Shown here: positions 6,913-13,025 of the stretch, in pieces
Layout of the letters: every line of letters starts with the position of its first letter
How positions within the stretch are numbered: position 1 is the first letter of the stretch
Assembly (NCBI GenBank): GCA_012512295.1
Contig: JAAZDI010000349.1
Location: 1-15,541, forward strand
Reading direction: 5' to 3'
Length of the DNA: 15,541 nucleotides
Source of the DNA: Syntrophomonadaceae bacterium
GTDB taxonomy: Bacteria; Bacillota; Ch66; Ch109
Made by a program: the position numbers and the translations under genes
The notes under the pieces: generated by a model
What the model was told of the DNA's origin: nothing
The model's database searches: none
Seen by the model: the letters and a program-made list of their open reading frames with translations, nothing else

Positions 6913-7764
6913 ATGTTTGATTTACATACACATATCCTGCCTCAGATCGATGATGGAGCAGCTTCCTGGGCCGAAGCCTATCAAATGCTGGAGATTGCGG
7001 CTAAAGATGGGATAAATGTCTTGGCGGCTACGCCTCATTTTTTGGAGGGCTGGTTTACGCCGACCCCGGCGGAAATCAAAGCTGGGGTAGAACGTTTAAA
7101 CCAATATGCCCAGCGGCAAAGTCTGCCGATCCGGGTGATCCCCGGGATGGAGGTTGCCTTGTGCCCGGACATCCCCCGTTTGTTTCAAGCCAACAGGCTG
7201 CTTACCCTGAATGATGAAGGCCAATACCTCCTGGTAGAACTGCCGGCGAATGAAGTACCGATCTATACTGAATCCTTACTATTTGAGCTGCAGCTGATGG
7301 GGATTACGCCGGTCCTGGCGCATCCGGAAAGAAACCGGGTTATCGCAAATAACCCGGCTTGGGTGTTAGACCAAGTCAAGCGGGGAGTGCTGGTCCAGCT
7401 GACGGCTGATAGCCTCCTGGGACGTTTTGGGAAAAATACCCGGCAAATATCGCAAGAGCTTTTACGGGCGGGAGTCGTACATGGACTGGGATCAGATGCC
7501 CACTCCAGCCAGCACCGGACCCCGACCCTCAAAGCAGCCACAGCCAAAATAACCGAGCTGCTTGGCCAAGAAGCCGGTCACCGGTTGGCTACAGCTGATA
7601 ATATAAAGAGCAATATGGCGTTAGCAGATATAGAAGGGTTTTTCAACAATACCTGTCATGCTCAGGCATTTCCTGATGAAGTTCTGTCTTATTCTCCGGC
7701 ATTGTGTCGCCGGTTACTGAATGCCGGCCAGAAATGGGTTAAACAAGTAATGGGGTTTAAGTGA
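6913..7764 (+). CDS. cpsB: CpsB/YwqE-type PHP-domain tyrosine phosphatase
   Basis: This is a metal-dependent protein-tyrosine phosphatase expected to dephosphorylate the tyrosine cluster of the upstream kinase. The ATG at 6913 follows AAGGTGAG (6902-6909). PHP metal ligands are all present: DLHTH (D3, H5, H7), D14, H42 in ATPHF, E80 in GMEV, H137 in AHPER, and D195 and H197 in GSDAH. R140 of the HPER motif is also kept. At 283 residues it is about 30 longer than typical CpsB/YwqE proteins (about 254). The extra C-terminal part (about 245-283) has no recognised motif. It completes the activator-kinase-phosphatase trio. No terminator is visible after it; the following 200 bases hold a riboswitch instead. 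Confidence 0.92.
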   Translation: MFDLHTHILPQIDDGAASWAEAYQMLEIAAKDGINVLAATPHFLEGWFTPTPAEIKAGVERLNQYAQRQSLPIRVIPGMEVALCPDIPRLFQANRLLTLNDEGQYLLVELPANEVPIYTESLLFELQLMGITPVLAHPERNRVIANNPAWVLDQVKRGVLVQLTADSLLGRFGKNTRQISQELLRAGVVHGLGSDAHSSQHRTPTLKAATAKITELLGQEAGHRLATADNIKSNMALADIEGFFNNTCHAQAFPDEVLSYSPALCRRLLNAGQKWVKQVMGFK

Positions 7765-7789
7765 ACTCAGCAGTCGGTGCCGGATAACC

Positions 7790-7930
7790 GCATAGAGTAC
7801 TTAAGGGCAAACCCTTCGAAAGATGGGGACGCAAAGCCACGGGCCTAAGGAGTTGTCTATGGTCGCCGGGTTGCCTTAGGGAGGATGAAATCCAGGACCT
7901 AAGTAGTAAAGGTGCTTGGATTTCTTGTGT
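7790..7930 (+). promoter_or_regulatory. Cyclic-di-GMP-I (GEMM-I) riboswitch
   Basis: The aptamer is recognised from conserved blocks: GGGC at 7805-7808, the GAAA tetraloop (7818-7821) capping a CCC/GGG stem, and GGACGCAAAGCC at 7827-7838, where GCC pairs back with GGC. The second hairpin is closed by CCTAAGG (7844-7850) and CCTTAGG (7874-7880), with a receptor-like interior. Downstream, AAATCCAGG (7888-7896) can pair with CTTGGATTT (7915-7923, one G-T pair), followed by a weak T-rich tract. A second CCTAAG (7898-7903) can compete for CTTAGG of the aptamer and sits in the loop of this hairpin, which suggests a switching platform. It controls the dehydratase gene at 7984 and probably genes beyond. 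The sign of regulation cannot be fixed from sequence; because the hairpin is terminator-like and lies outside an intact aptamer, ligand-induced shut-off is the simplest reading. Confidence 0.88.
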
Positions 7931-7983
7931 CTATTACTAGTTTGATTAGCTGACTCTCTTTAAGTATCGAAGGAGTGAAGGAA

Positions 7984-9828
7984 ATGAGAATTGGCAGACG
8001 GGCGGTAGCTTTAATGCTGCTGGATACTTTCCTAGTAGTATTAGCCATTCACCTAGCCTTATGGCTCAGATTTGACGGGGTAATTGACCAAAGATACCTG
8101 ACTACTGTTCGCGGCCTATTACCCTTTGTGATTCCGTTTTATCTTTTGTCTTTTTATTGCTGTCGGCTGTATAACCGGATGTGGGCGTACGCCAGTATTC
8201 GAGAGTTGGTTTCAGTCGTCGTTGCCACTTCGGTCGGTTCTATAGCCTTCTGCAGTGTGGTATTCATAATGGACTGGCGGATTCTACCGCGCAGCATCCA
8301 TATTATCAACTGGATTCTGGTAATTTCCCTGATTGGTGCCTCCCGGCTAGGCTGGCGGGTGGTTCGTCACTACCTGTGGCGGTCAAGTCCCAGCCAAACG
8401 CATCGCGCTTTGATTGTCGGAGCCGGCGATGCCGGGGCTATGGTCGCCCGGGAGCTTTTAAACCACGGCAATGGGGTGAACCTGGTTCCCGTCGGCTTTG
8501 TCGATGATGACCCGGCCAAGCAGCTCCTCTACCTGTACGGATTAAAGGTATTAGGGACCCGCGAAGACATCCCGGCACTTGTACATAAACATCGAATCGA
8601 AAACATAATCATCGCCATGCCCTCGGTTTCGGCAGCCACAGTGCGCGAGATCTTGGACATCTGCCGGACCACCCCGGCGAAACTGAAAATCCTCCCCGGG
8701 GTCTACGAGATCATTGACGGCCGGGTCAATGTCAGTAAGATTCGGGATGTAGAACTGGAAGACCTGTTGCACCGAGACCCGGTCCGCTTAAACCTGGAAG
8801 AAATCGCCCGTTACCTGAATGATAAGGTAGTCCTGGTGACCGGGGCCGGCGGCTCCATCGGCTCTGAACTCTGCCGGCAAATCTGCCGTTTTCGGCCCAG
8901 GCAGTTAATCCTCCTGGAGAATTCGGAGAATAACCTTTATGAGATAGACTTAGAGCTGGGGGACCAGCACCCGGGAATCAACCTGGTACCCTGCCTGGCC
9001 GACATAAAGGACGCCGCGAAAATCAATCTGGTCTTTGACACGTACCGGCCTCAGGTTGTCTTTCATGCCGCAGCCCATAAGCATGTGCCAATGATGGAAC
9101 ACAACCCGGATGAAGCGGTCAAAAACAATGTGATTGGTACCCGGATCGTTGCGGAAGCCGCGGACCGCTTTGGGGCGGAGACGTTTATCCTCATTTCCAC
9201 TGACAAGGCTGTCAACCCCACCAGCGTGATGGGGGCCACCAAACGGATTGCGGAAATGGTGATTCAACACGTCGGGAAGAACAGCCAGACCCGCTTTGCC
9301 GCGGTCCGCTTTGGCAATGTCCTGGGCAGCCGGGGGAGTGTGGTACCGCTGTTTAAGAAGCAGATTGCCCGCGGTGGCCCGGTTACCGTTACCCACCCGG
9401 AGATGAAGCGTTACTTTATGACCATCCCGGAGGCGGTTCAGTTAGTGATCCAGGCCGGGGCCCTGGCCCGGGGTGGCGAGATATTTGTCCTGGATATGGG
9501 CGAACCGGTGAAGATTGTCGATCTGGCCCGCGACCTGATCCGGCTATCCGGCTTAAGGCCGGATGAAGATATTGAGATTCGGTTCAAGGGCGTTCGCCCC
9601 GGGGAGAAGCTGTTCGAAGAGCTGCTCACCACCGAAGAAGGAACCGATGCCACAGCCCACGAACGGATCTTCATCGCCCGCGCCAATAGCATAGATTTTG
9701 ACAAAGTAGAAAATATCCTGTTTAATAAACTGCAGCGCGGGATAAACCTGAGCAAAAAAGAAGTCATCGCCATGCTCAAGGAAATGGTGCCCGAGTTTCA
9801 ACGCTCGGGGAGGAGTCAGATCGGGTAG
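7984..9828 (+). CDS. FlaA1/CapD/WbpM-type UDP-GlcNAc 4,6-dehydratase (membrane)
   Basis: The ATG at 7984 is preferred because AAGGAG (7970-7975) lies eight bases before it; the GTG at 7975 overlaps that site. The product has 614 residues. The N-terminal part carries about four membrane helices (about 8-28, 45-60, 77-96, 107-119). A first Rossmann-like domain has GAGDAG (146-151). The C-terminal short-chain dehydrogenase domain has VTGAGGSIGSE (about 285-295), STDKAV (405-410) and MGATK (416-420). Met replaces the usual catalytic Tyr of YxxxK, as in WbpM-type enzymes. Such enzymes turn UDP-GlcNAc into a 4-keto-6-deoxy sugar, the entry to QuiNAc, FucNAc or bacillosamine-type residues. It is probably the enzyme for a second deoxy-sugar in the glycan. 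It is the first gene after the c-di-GMP riboswitch. Confidence 0.92.
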   Translation: MRIGRRAVALMLLDTFLVVLAIHLALWLRFDGVIDQRYLTTVRGLLPFVIPFYLLSFYCCRLYNRMWAYASIRELVSVVVATSVGSIAFCSVVFIMDWRILPRSIHIINWILVISLIGASRLGWRVVRHYLWRSSPSQTHRALIVGAGDAGAMVARELLNHGNGVNLVPVGFVDDDPAKQLLYLYGLKVLGTREDIPALVHKHRIENIIIAMPSVSAATVREILDICRTTPAKLKILPGVYEIIDGRVNVSKIRDVELEDLLHRDPVRLNLEEIARYLNDKVVLVTGAGGSIGSELCRQICRFRPRQLILLENSENNLYEIDLELGDQHPGINLVPCLADIKDAAKINLVFDTYRPQVVFHAAAHKHVPMMEHNPDEAVKNNVIGTRIVAEAADRFGAETFILISTDKAVNPTSVMGATKRIAEMVIQHVGKNSQTRFAAVRFGNVLGSRGSVVPLFKKQIARGGPVTVTHPEMKRYFMTIPEAVQLVIQAGALARGGEIFVLDMGEPVKIVDLARDLIRLSGLRPDEDIEIRFKGVRPGEKLFEELLTTEEGTDATAHERIFIARANSIDFDKVENILFNKLQRGINLSKKEVIAMLKEMVPEFQRSGRSQIG

Positions 9829-9873
9829 CTGGAAGTTTCCCCGGCTGAACAAATCCCCCTCGGCTAATTGAAA

Positions 9874-9902
9874 TTGACATTTCCATATAATAATCATACA
9901 AT
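9874..9902 (+). promoter_or_regulatory. Sigma-A promoter of the yefM-yoeB module
   Basis: A perfect TTGACA (9874-9879) is followed after 17 bases by TACAAT (9897-9902). This is the best promoter match in the window and lies 38 bases before the antitoxin start. Confidence 0.8.
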
Positions 9903-9904
9903 GG

Positions 9905-9923
9905 CTGTACAGGATATTGTACT
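9905..9923. promoter_or_regulatory. Likely YefM/YoeB operator
   Basis: CTGTACAG (9905-9912) is a perfect palindrome with a TGTACA core (9906-9911). A near copy, TGTACT, lies at 9918-9923, 12 bases centre to centre. In E. coli the yefM-yoeB operator has two TGTACA cores at the same spacing (recalled from published work). TACAAT (the -10) and ATTGTA (9916-9921) are additionally inverted. The position just after the -10 fits autorepression. Confidence 0.6.
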
Positions 9924-9940
9924 TTGGGAGGTGCTTGGTG

Positions 9941-10198
9941 ATGCTGGCAACAAACTATACTAACGCAAGGCAAAAATTTAAGGAGTACTGTGATATAGCC
10001 AACAATGACTTGGAAACAATCATTGTCACCCGCAAACAGGGTGGAAATGTGGTAATAATGTCGGAGGCGGAATACAACAATCTGATGGAAAATCTTTTCA
10101 TCAGAAGTAATCCCGAGTCTTATAAGGAACTGCTGGAATCTATTGCCCAAATTAAAAGAGGACAATCAAAGATTCGGGAGCTAATTGAGGATGAATAA
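9941..10198 (+). CDS. yefM: YefM/Phd-family antitoxin
   Basis: This 85-residue antitoxin and autorepressor partners the downstream YoeB-type toxin. The ATG at 9941 follows GGGAGG (9926-9931); an upstream in-frame start at 9917 would overlap the operator and is rejected. The N-terminal part (about 1-50) fits the DNA-binding and dimerising YefM fold, including the VIMSEAEYNNLMENL segment (38-52), a family signature. The C-terminal part (about 53-85) is charged and probably disordered until it binds toxin. It overlaps the toxin gene by eight bases, which indicates translational coupling. Composition is AT-rich compared with the glycan genes on both sides. Confidence 0.9.
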   Translation: MLATNYTNARQKFKEYCDIANNDLETIIVTRKQGGNVVIMSEAEYNNLMENLFIRSNPESYKELLESIAQIKRGQSKIRELIEDE

Positions 10199-10436
10199 GA
10201 TTTTCTCTGATATTTCCTGGCGACACTATTTATACTGGCAAGCTAATGATAAAAAGGTCTTAAAGAAAATCAATGAACTCATAAAAGATATTGATAGGAA
10301 TGGCAATGCGGGCCTGGGTAAACCCGAACCTCTGAAAAATGAACTCAGTGGCTTGTGGAGCAGACGCATAACCAGCGAACACAGGCTAATCTATAGTTTG
10401 GATGACGAGAATATCTATATTTATAGTTGCCGATAG
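10191..10436 (+). CDS. yoeB: YoeB-family toxin, C-terminally truncated
   Basis: The ATG at 10191 has GGGAG (10176-10180) at good spacing. The 81-residue product aligns in register with the 84-residue E. coli YoeB. It keeps W10 and YLYWQ, KINELIKDI (26-34), GKPEPLK (43-49) with E46, and SGLWSRRI and EHRLIY with R65. It stops at R81 (TAG at 10434-10436), where E. coli YoeB has Tyr-His-Tyr; the His83 and Tyr84 equivalents, needed for ribosome-dependent mRNA cleavage, are absent. The bases after the stop do not encode YHY in this frame. It is therefore probably a weakened or inactive RNase that may still bind the antitoxin and act as co-repressor. A sequencing error at this codon is the alternative. 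Confidence 0.88.
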   Translation: MNKIFSDISWRHYLYWQANDKKVLKKINELIKDIDRNGNAGLGKPEPLKNELSGLWSRRITSEHRLIYSLDDENIYIYSCR

Positions 10437-10480
10437 CGAATTAATGATGGAATAATTTTCCGCGAGTAAGGAGGCGGATA

Positions 10481-10732
10481 ATGATGAACTTTGTGAGAAA
10501 AGTGGCTAATAGCAATATATTGGCAAGAATTATTGATTTACCCGAAAACCTAAGAAATAAAAAAGTAGAGATACTAGTATTCCCTTATGACAACGTGAAT
10601 GAGGAAGACAACTTAGCCCAGAAGCCAAAAAGAGCTAGAGGATTATTGGAAAGGTATAAGAATAAAGATCTGCAAGATTTAGAAAACGGTGCCTGGGCAA
10701 AGGCGGTGTTAGATGAGTATGAAAATAGTTGA
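10481..10732 (+). CDS. Putative antitoxin of the PIN-toxin module
   Basis: This 83-residue protein has GGAGG at 10470-10474; two ATG codons (10481, 10484) are possible starts. The N-terminal half has a short strand-turn-strand pattern (ILARIIDLPENLRNKKVEIL) like small swapped-hairpin or AbrB-like antitoxins. The C-terminal part is charged and ends in a GAWAKAVLDEYENS tail that probably wraps the toxin. I cannot name the family with certainty. The assignment as antitoxin rests on its size, its acidic tail and the 20-base overlap with a PIN-domain gene, the usual antitoxin-first layout. Confidence 0.75.
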   Translation: MMNFVRKVANSNILARIIDLPENLRNKKVEILVFPYDNVNEEDNLAQKPKRARGLLERYKNKDLQDLENGAWAKAVLDEYENS

Positions 10733-11087
10733 TGCTAATATTATTTTAAGATATCTTCTAAATGATACAGAAGAGTTAGCGGTAAAAGCTTTGGAGATCT
10801 TAGAAAACAATGAAGTATTTGTCCCAAATGAAGTGATAGCTGAAATTGTATACGTGCTTGAAAAAGTATATAAAGTGAAAAACGATGAGATAAGCGATGC
10901 CTTGAAAGCACTTTTTGAGTACGGAAACATAGAAGCCGATGATCTTGAGGTGTTAAATGAAGCGTTAAATCTCTACGGATCAAGAAAATTAGATTTTGTG
11001 GACACACTTCTTTATGCTTATCATAAAGTAAAGAATTATGAAGTCTATACTTTTGATAAGAAGCTAAACAAATTATTAAACGATTAG
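10713..11087 (+). CDS. PIN-domain toxin (VapC-like RNase)
   Basis: This 124-residue protein has the PIN fold pattern. The acidic metal-binding residues are in place: D7 in IVDANIIL, E44 in EVIAEIVYVLE, D94 and D97 in KLDFVDTLLY, and D115 in YTFDKKLNKL. VapC-type members cut specific tRNA or rRNA and are neutralised by the co-expressed antitoxin. The start at ATG 10713 is preferred since AGGCGG (10701-10706) is six bases upstream; ATG 10719 is the alternative. All catalytic positions look intact, so unlike the neighbouring YoeB this toxin may be active. It is the last gene of the AT-rich insert. Confidence 0.88.
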   Translation: MSMKIVDANIILRYLLNDTEELAVKALEILENNEVFVPNEVIAEIVYVLEKVYKVKNDEISDALKALFEYGNIEADDLEVLNEALNLYGSRKLDFVDTLLYAYHKVKNYEVYTFDKKLNKLLND

Positions 11088-11122
11088 AACAAGGATAAAT
11101 ACCGCCTGTTGTGGGGACTGAC

Positions 11123-11166
11123 GAGTTAGGGTAGGGTAAAAGCCGTGAAGTCTTATCCCTTAACTC
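11123..11166. repeat. Imperfect inverted repeat downstream of PIN toxin gene
   Basis: GAGTTA (11123-11128) pairs with TAACTC (11161-11166), extended by GGG (11129-11131) with CCC (11157-11159) past one bulged base. An alternative stem uses AGGG further inside. There is no T-run, so it is not a good terminator. It directly touches the 7-bp repeat block and may be part of the same intergenic element. Confidence 0.5.
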
Positions 11167-11193
11167 CTCACACCTAACGCCTCACCCCTCACC
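11166..11193. repeat. Four 7-bp units (CCTCACN) upstream of wbpE homologue
   Basis: The units are CCTCACA, CCTAACG, CCTCACC and CCTCACC, placed 22 bases before the start codon of the aminotransferase gene. The same four-unit structure recurs at 14527-14554. Preceding bases (TAACT and AAACT) are also alike. Confidence 0.7.
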
Positions 11194-11214
11194 AACAACT
11201 AAGGAGCCAAACAA

Positions 11215-12402
11215 ATGCCAATACCTCTACTAGACCTAAAACGCCAGTACACCGCCATTCAAGCCGAAGCTGAAGCAGCAGTGTGCTCCATCTTGGCCTC
11301 CGGTGCCTACATCATGGGGGCTAACGTTAAAGCCTTTGAAGAAGAATTCGCCGCTTACTGCGGCGTCAAACATGCCATTTCCGTCGGCAACGGGACGGAC
11401 GGTTTGGTCATCTCCCTGAAAGCGTTAAATATTGGCCCTGGTGATGAGGTCATCACCACTCCTTTCACTTTCTTCGCGACCGCGGAGAGTATTTCGTCCG
11501 TAGGGGCCCGGCCAGTTTTTGTCGATGTGCGCCCGGATACCTATAACCTGGATGAAAACCTCATTGAAGCCGCCATTACCGAAAACACCCGAGCCATTAT
11601 GCCGGTGCACATCTTCGGTCAACCGGCGGAGATGGCGAAGATAAATGAAATTGCTAAGAAATATGGTTTGGCAGTGATTGAAGACGCTTGTCAGGCCGTC
11701 GGGGCCAGATACCGGGGCGAAAGAGTTGGCGGTTTGGGTGATATTGGTGTCTTCTCCTTCTTCCCGACCAAAAACTTAGGCGGTGCCGGAGACGGCGGGA
11801 TGATCACCACCAACGATGATCGTTTGGCGGCAATTTGTCGCGCCCTCAGGGTCCACGGCAGCGGCGAAGGGGGTCGGCTGGCTTATAACCTCCTTTACGC
11901 CACTGATGAAGAAGAGTTGGAAGAAGCGGCCGGCGACAGCACCGTGTACGACCCCCGTAAATACTATAACTACCTGATCGGACACAACTCCCGCCTGGAT
12001 GAAGTGCAAGCAGCCATCCTGCGGATAAAGCTGCGGCAGTTGGACCGATATAACCAGGCTCGGCAGACAATTGCCGCGTTTTACAACCGGCAACTGGCTG
12101 AAACAACCTATGTTACTCCGACTCCGCCAGAGAACACCGAGTCGGTCTACCATCTCTATGTGCTCCAGGCGGAAAACCGGGCGCAGGTAGTGCGGCATTT
12201 GGCTGACAAAGGAATCGCCACCGGTATCTATTACCCGGTACCCCTGCATCGGCAGAAAGCCTATCGATATTTAAACTACCAAACTGGTGATCTACCAGTC
12301 GCCGAATACCTTTGCCAGCGGACCTTTGCTATACCCTGCTTCCCGGAACTAACACCGGCGGAACAAGCCTATATCGTAGCCGCCCTGAAGGAGGCCATCT
12401 AA
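11215..12402 (+). CDS. wbpE: WbpE-type DegT/DnrJ/EryC1 sugar aminotransferase
   Basis: This PLP-dependent transaminase is expected to convert the 3-keto UDP-GlcNAcA intermediate into the 3-amino sugar. The ATG at 11215 follows AAGGAG (11201-11205 region). The fold-type I elements are present: GNGTDGL (59-64), FFATAE (86-91), EDACQAVGA (156-164) and the PLP lysine K186 in FFPTKNLGG. The C-terminal IYYPVPLH motif (about 338-345) is also typical. At 395 residues it is longer than usual (about 360) because of an acidic insertion at about 218-248, between RVHGSG and the IGHNSRLD motif. Its stop codon abuts the start of the acetyltransferase gene. The specific pathway assignment comes from its three neighbours; by sequence alone it could serve other 3- or 4-amino sugars. 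Confidence 0.88.
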   Translation: MPIPLLDLKRQYTAIQAEAEAAVCSILASGAYIMGANVKAFEEEFAAYCGVKHAISVGNGTDGLVISLKALNIGPGDEVITTPFTFFATAESISSVGARPVFVDVRPDTYNLDENLIEAAITENTRAIMPVHIFGQPAEMAKINEIAKKYGLAVIEDACQAVGARYRGERVGGLGDIGVFSFFPTKNLGGAGDGGMITTNDDRLAAICRALRVHGSGEGGRLAYNLLYATDEEELEEAAGDSTVYDPRKYYNYLIGHNSRLDEVQAAILRIKLRQLDRYNQARQTIAAFYNRQLAETTYVTPTPPENTESVYHLYVLQAENRAQVVRHLADKGIATGIYYPVPLHRQKAYRYLNYQTGDLPVAEYLCQRTFAIPCFPELTPAEQAYIVAALKEAI

Positions 12403-12987
12403 ATGACGGATAAGGACTATTGTGTCCATGCCACCAGTTATATTGATGAACCCTGTCAGATTGGCCCGGGTACCAAAATCTGGCACTTTTGCCACATCAT
12501 GCAGCACGCTAAAATCGGGGCGAACTGTAACATCGGGCAAAACGTGGTCATTTCCCCGGACGTGATCCTGGGAAATGGCGTGAAAATACAGAATAATGTC
12601 TCGGTCTACAGCGGGGTGATCTGCGAAGACGATGTCTTTTTAGGCCCATCCTGCGTCTTTACCAATGTGCTAAATCCCCGCAGTTTTATCAGCCGCAAAG
12701 ATGAGTACCGCCCAACGCTGATCAAGAAGGGAGCCAGTATCGGGGCCAACGCCACCATCATCTGCGGTAATACCATCGGCCGTTATGCCCTGATCGGGGC
12801 CGGCGCGGTAGTGACCAAAGATGTCCCTGATTTTGCGCTGCTGGTGGGCAACCCAGCCCGGATCATCGGCTATGTGTGCAAATGCGGAGAGAGGCTGACC
12901 TTTGACGCCACCGGACATACCCAGTGCCCGGCCTGCTCGGAAAGATATAGGTGGAGTGAGGAGTTGGGCGTGCTGAATGAGGAGTGA
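12403..12987 (+). CDS. wbpD: WbpD-type UDP-amino-sugar N-acetyltransferase
   Basis: This 194-residue left-handed beta-helix acyltransferase is expected to acetylate the 3-amino group formed by the preceding aminotransferase, using acetyl-CoA. AAGGAGG (12388-12394) lies inside the end of the wbpE homologue, and the ATG directly follows its stop codon. Hexapeptide-type repeats run from about 20 to 150, with IWHFCHI (26-32) and the ending GNPARIIGYVCKCGERL typical of WbpD/WlbB. Four cysteines (C159, C161, C175, C178) form a small zinc-ribbon-like tail. The gene starts directly on the stop codon of the wbpE homologue and is followed by the UDP-sugar dehydrogenase gene, which fits one operon. Confidence 0.9.
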   Translation: MTDKDYCVHATSYIDEPCQIGPGTKIWHFCHIMQHAKIGANCNIGQNVVISPDVILGNGVKIQNNVSVYSGVICEDDVFLGPSCVFTNVLNPRSFISRKDEYRPTLIKKGASIGANATIICGNTIGRYALIGAGAVVTKDVPDFALLVGNPARIIGYVCKCGERLTFDATGHTQCPACSERYRWSEELGVLNEE

Positions 12988-13025
12988 GAAGAATACGCCG
13001 CACAAACTAAGGAGGAATTAGAAGG

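Noticed and set aside
7975..7983. GTG start for the 4,6-dehydratase gene
   Set aside because: This GTG overlaps the AAGGAG site, which is correctly spaced for ATG 7984.
8950..9396. 148-residue minus-strand ORF
   Set aside because: It lies entirely within the conserved dehydratase catalytic domain on the opposite strand, with no start context; a codon-bias shadow.
9917..9940. Upstream start for the YefM-like antitoxin
   Set aside because: It would lie inside the operator and before the GGGAGG site; ATG 9941 fits family length and spacing.
11123..11166. Terminator after the PIN toxin gene
   Set aside because: The stem is imperfect and there is no T-run after it.
11166..11193. 7-bp repeats as a CRISPR array
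   Set aside because: Units are far too short, have no spacers, and no cas genes are present.
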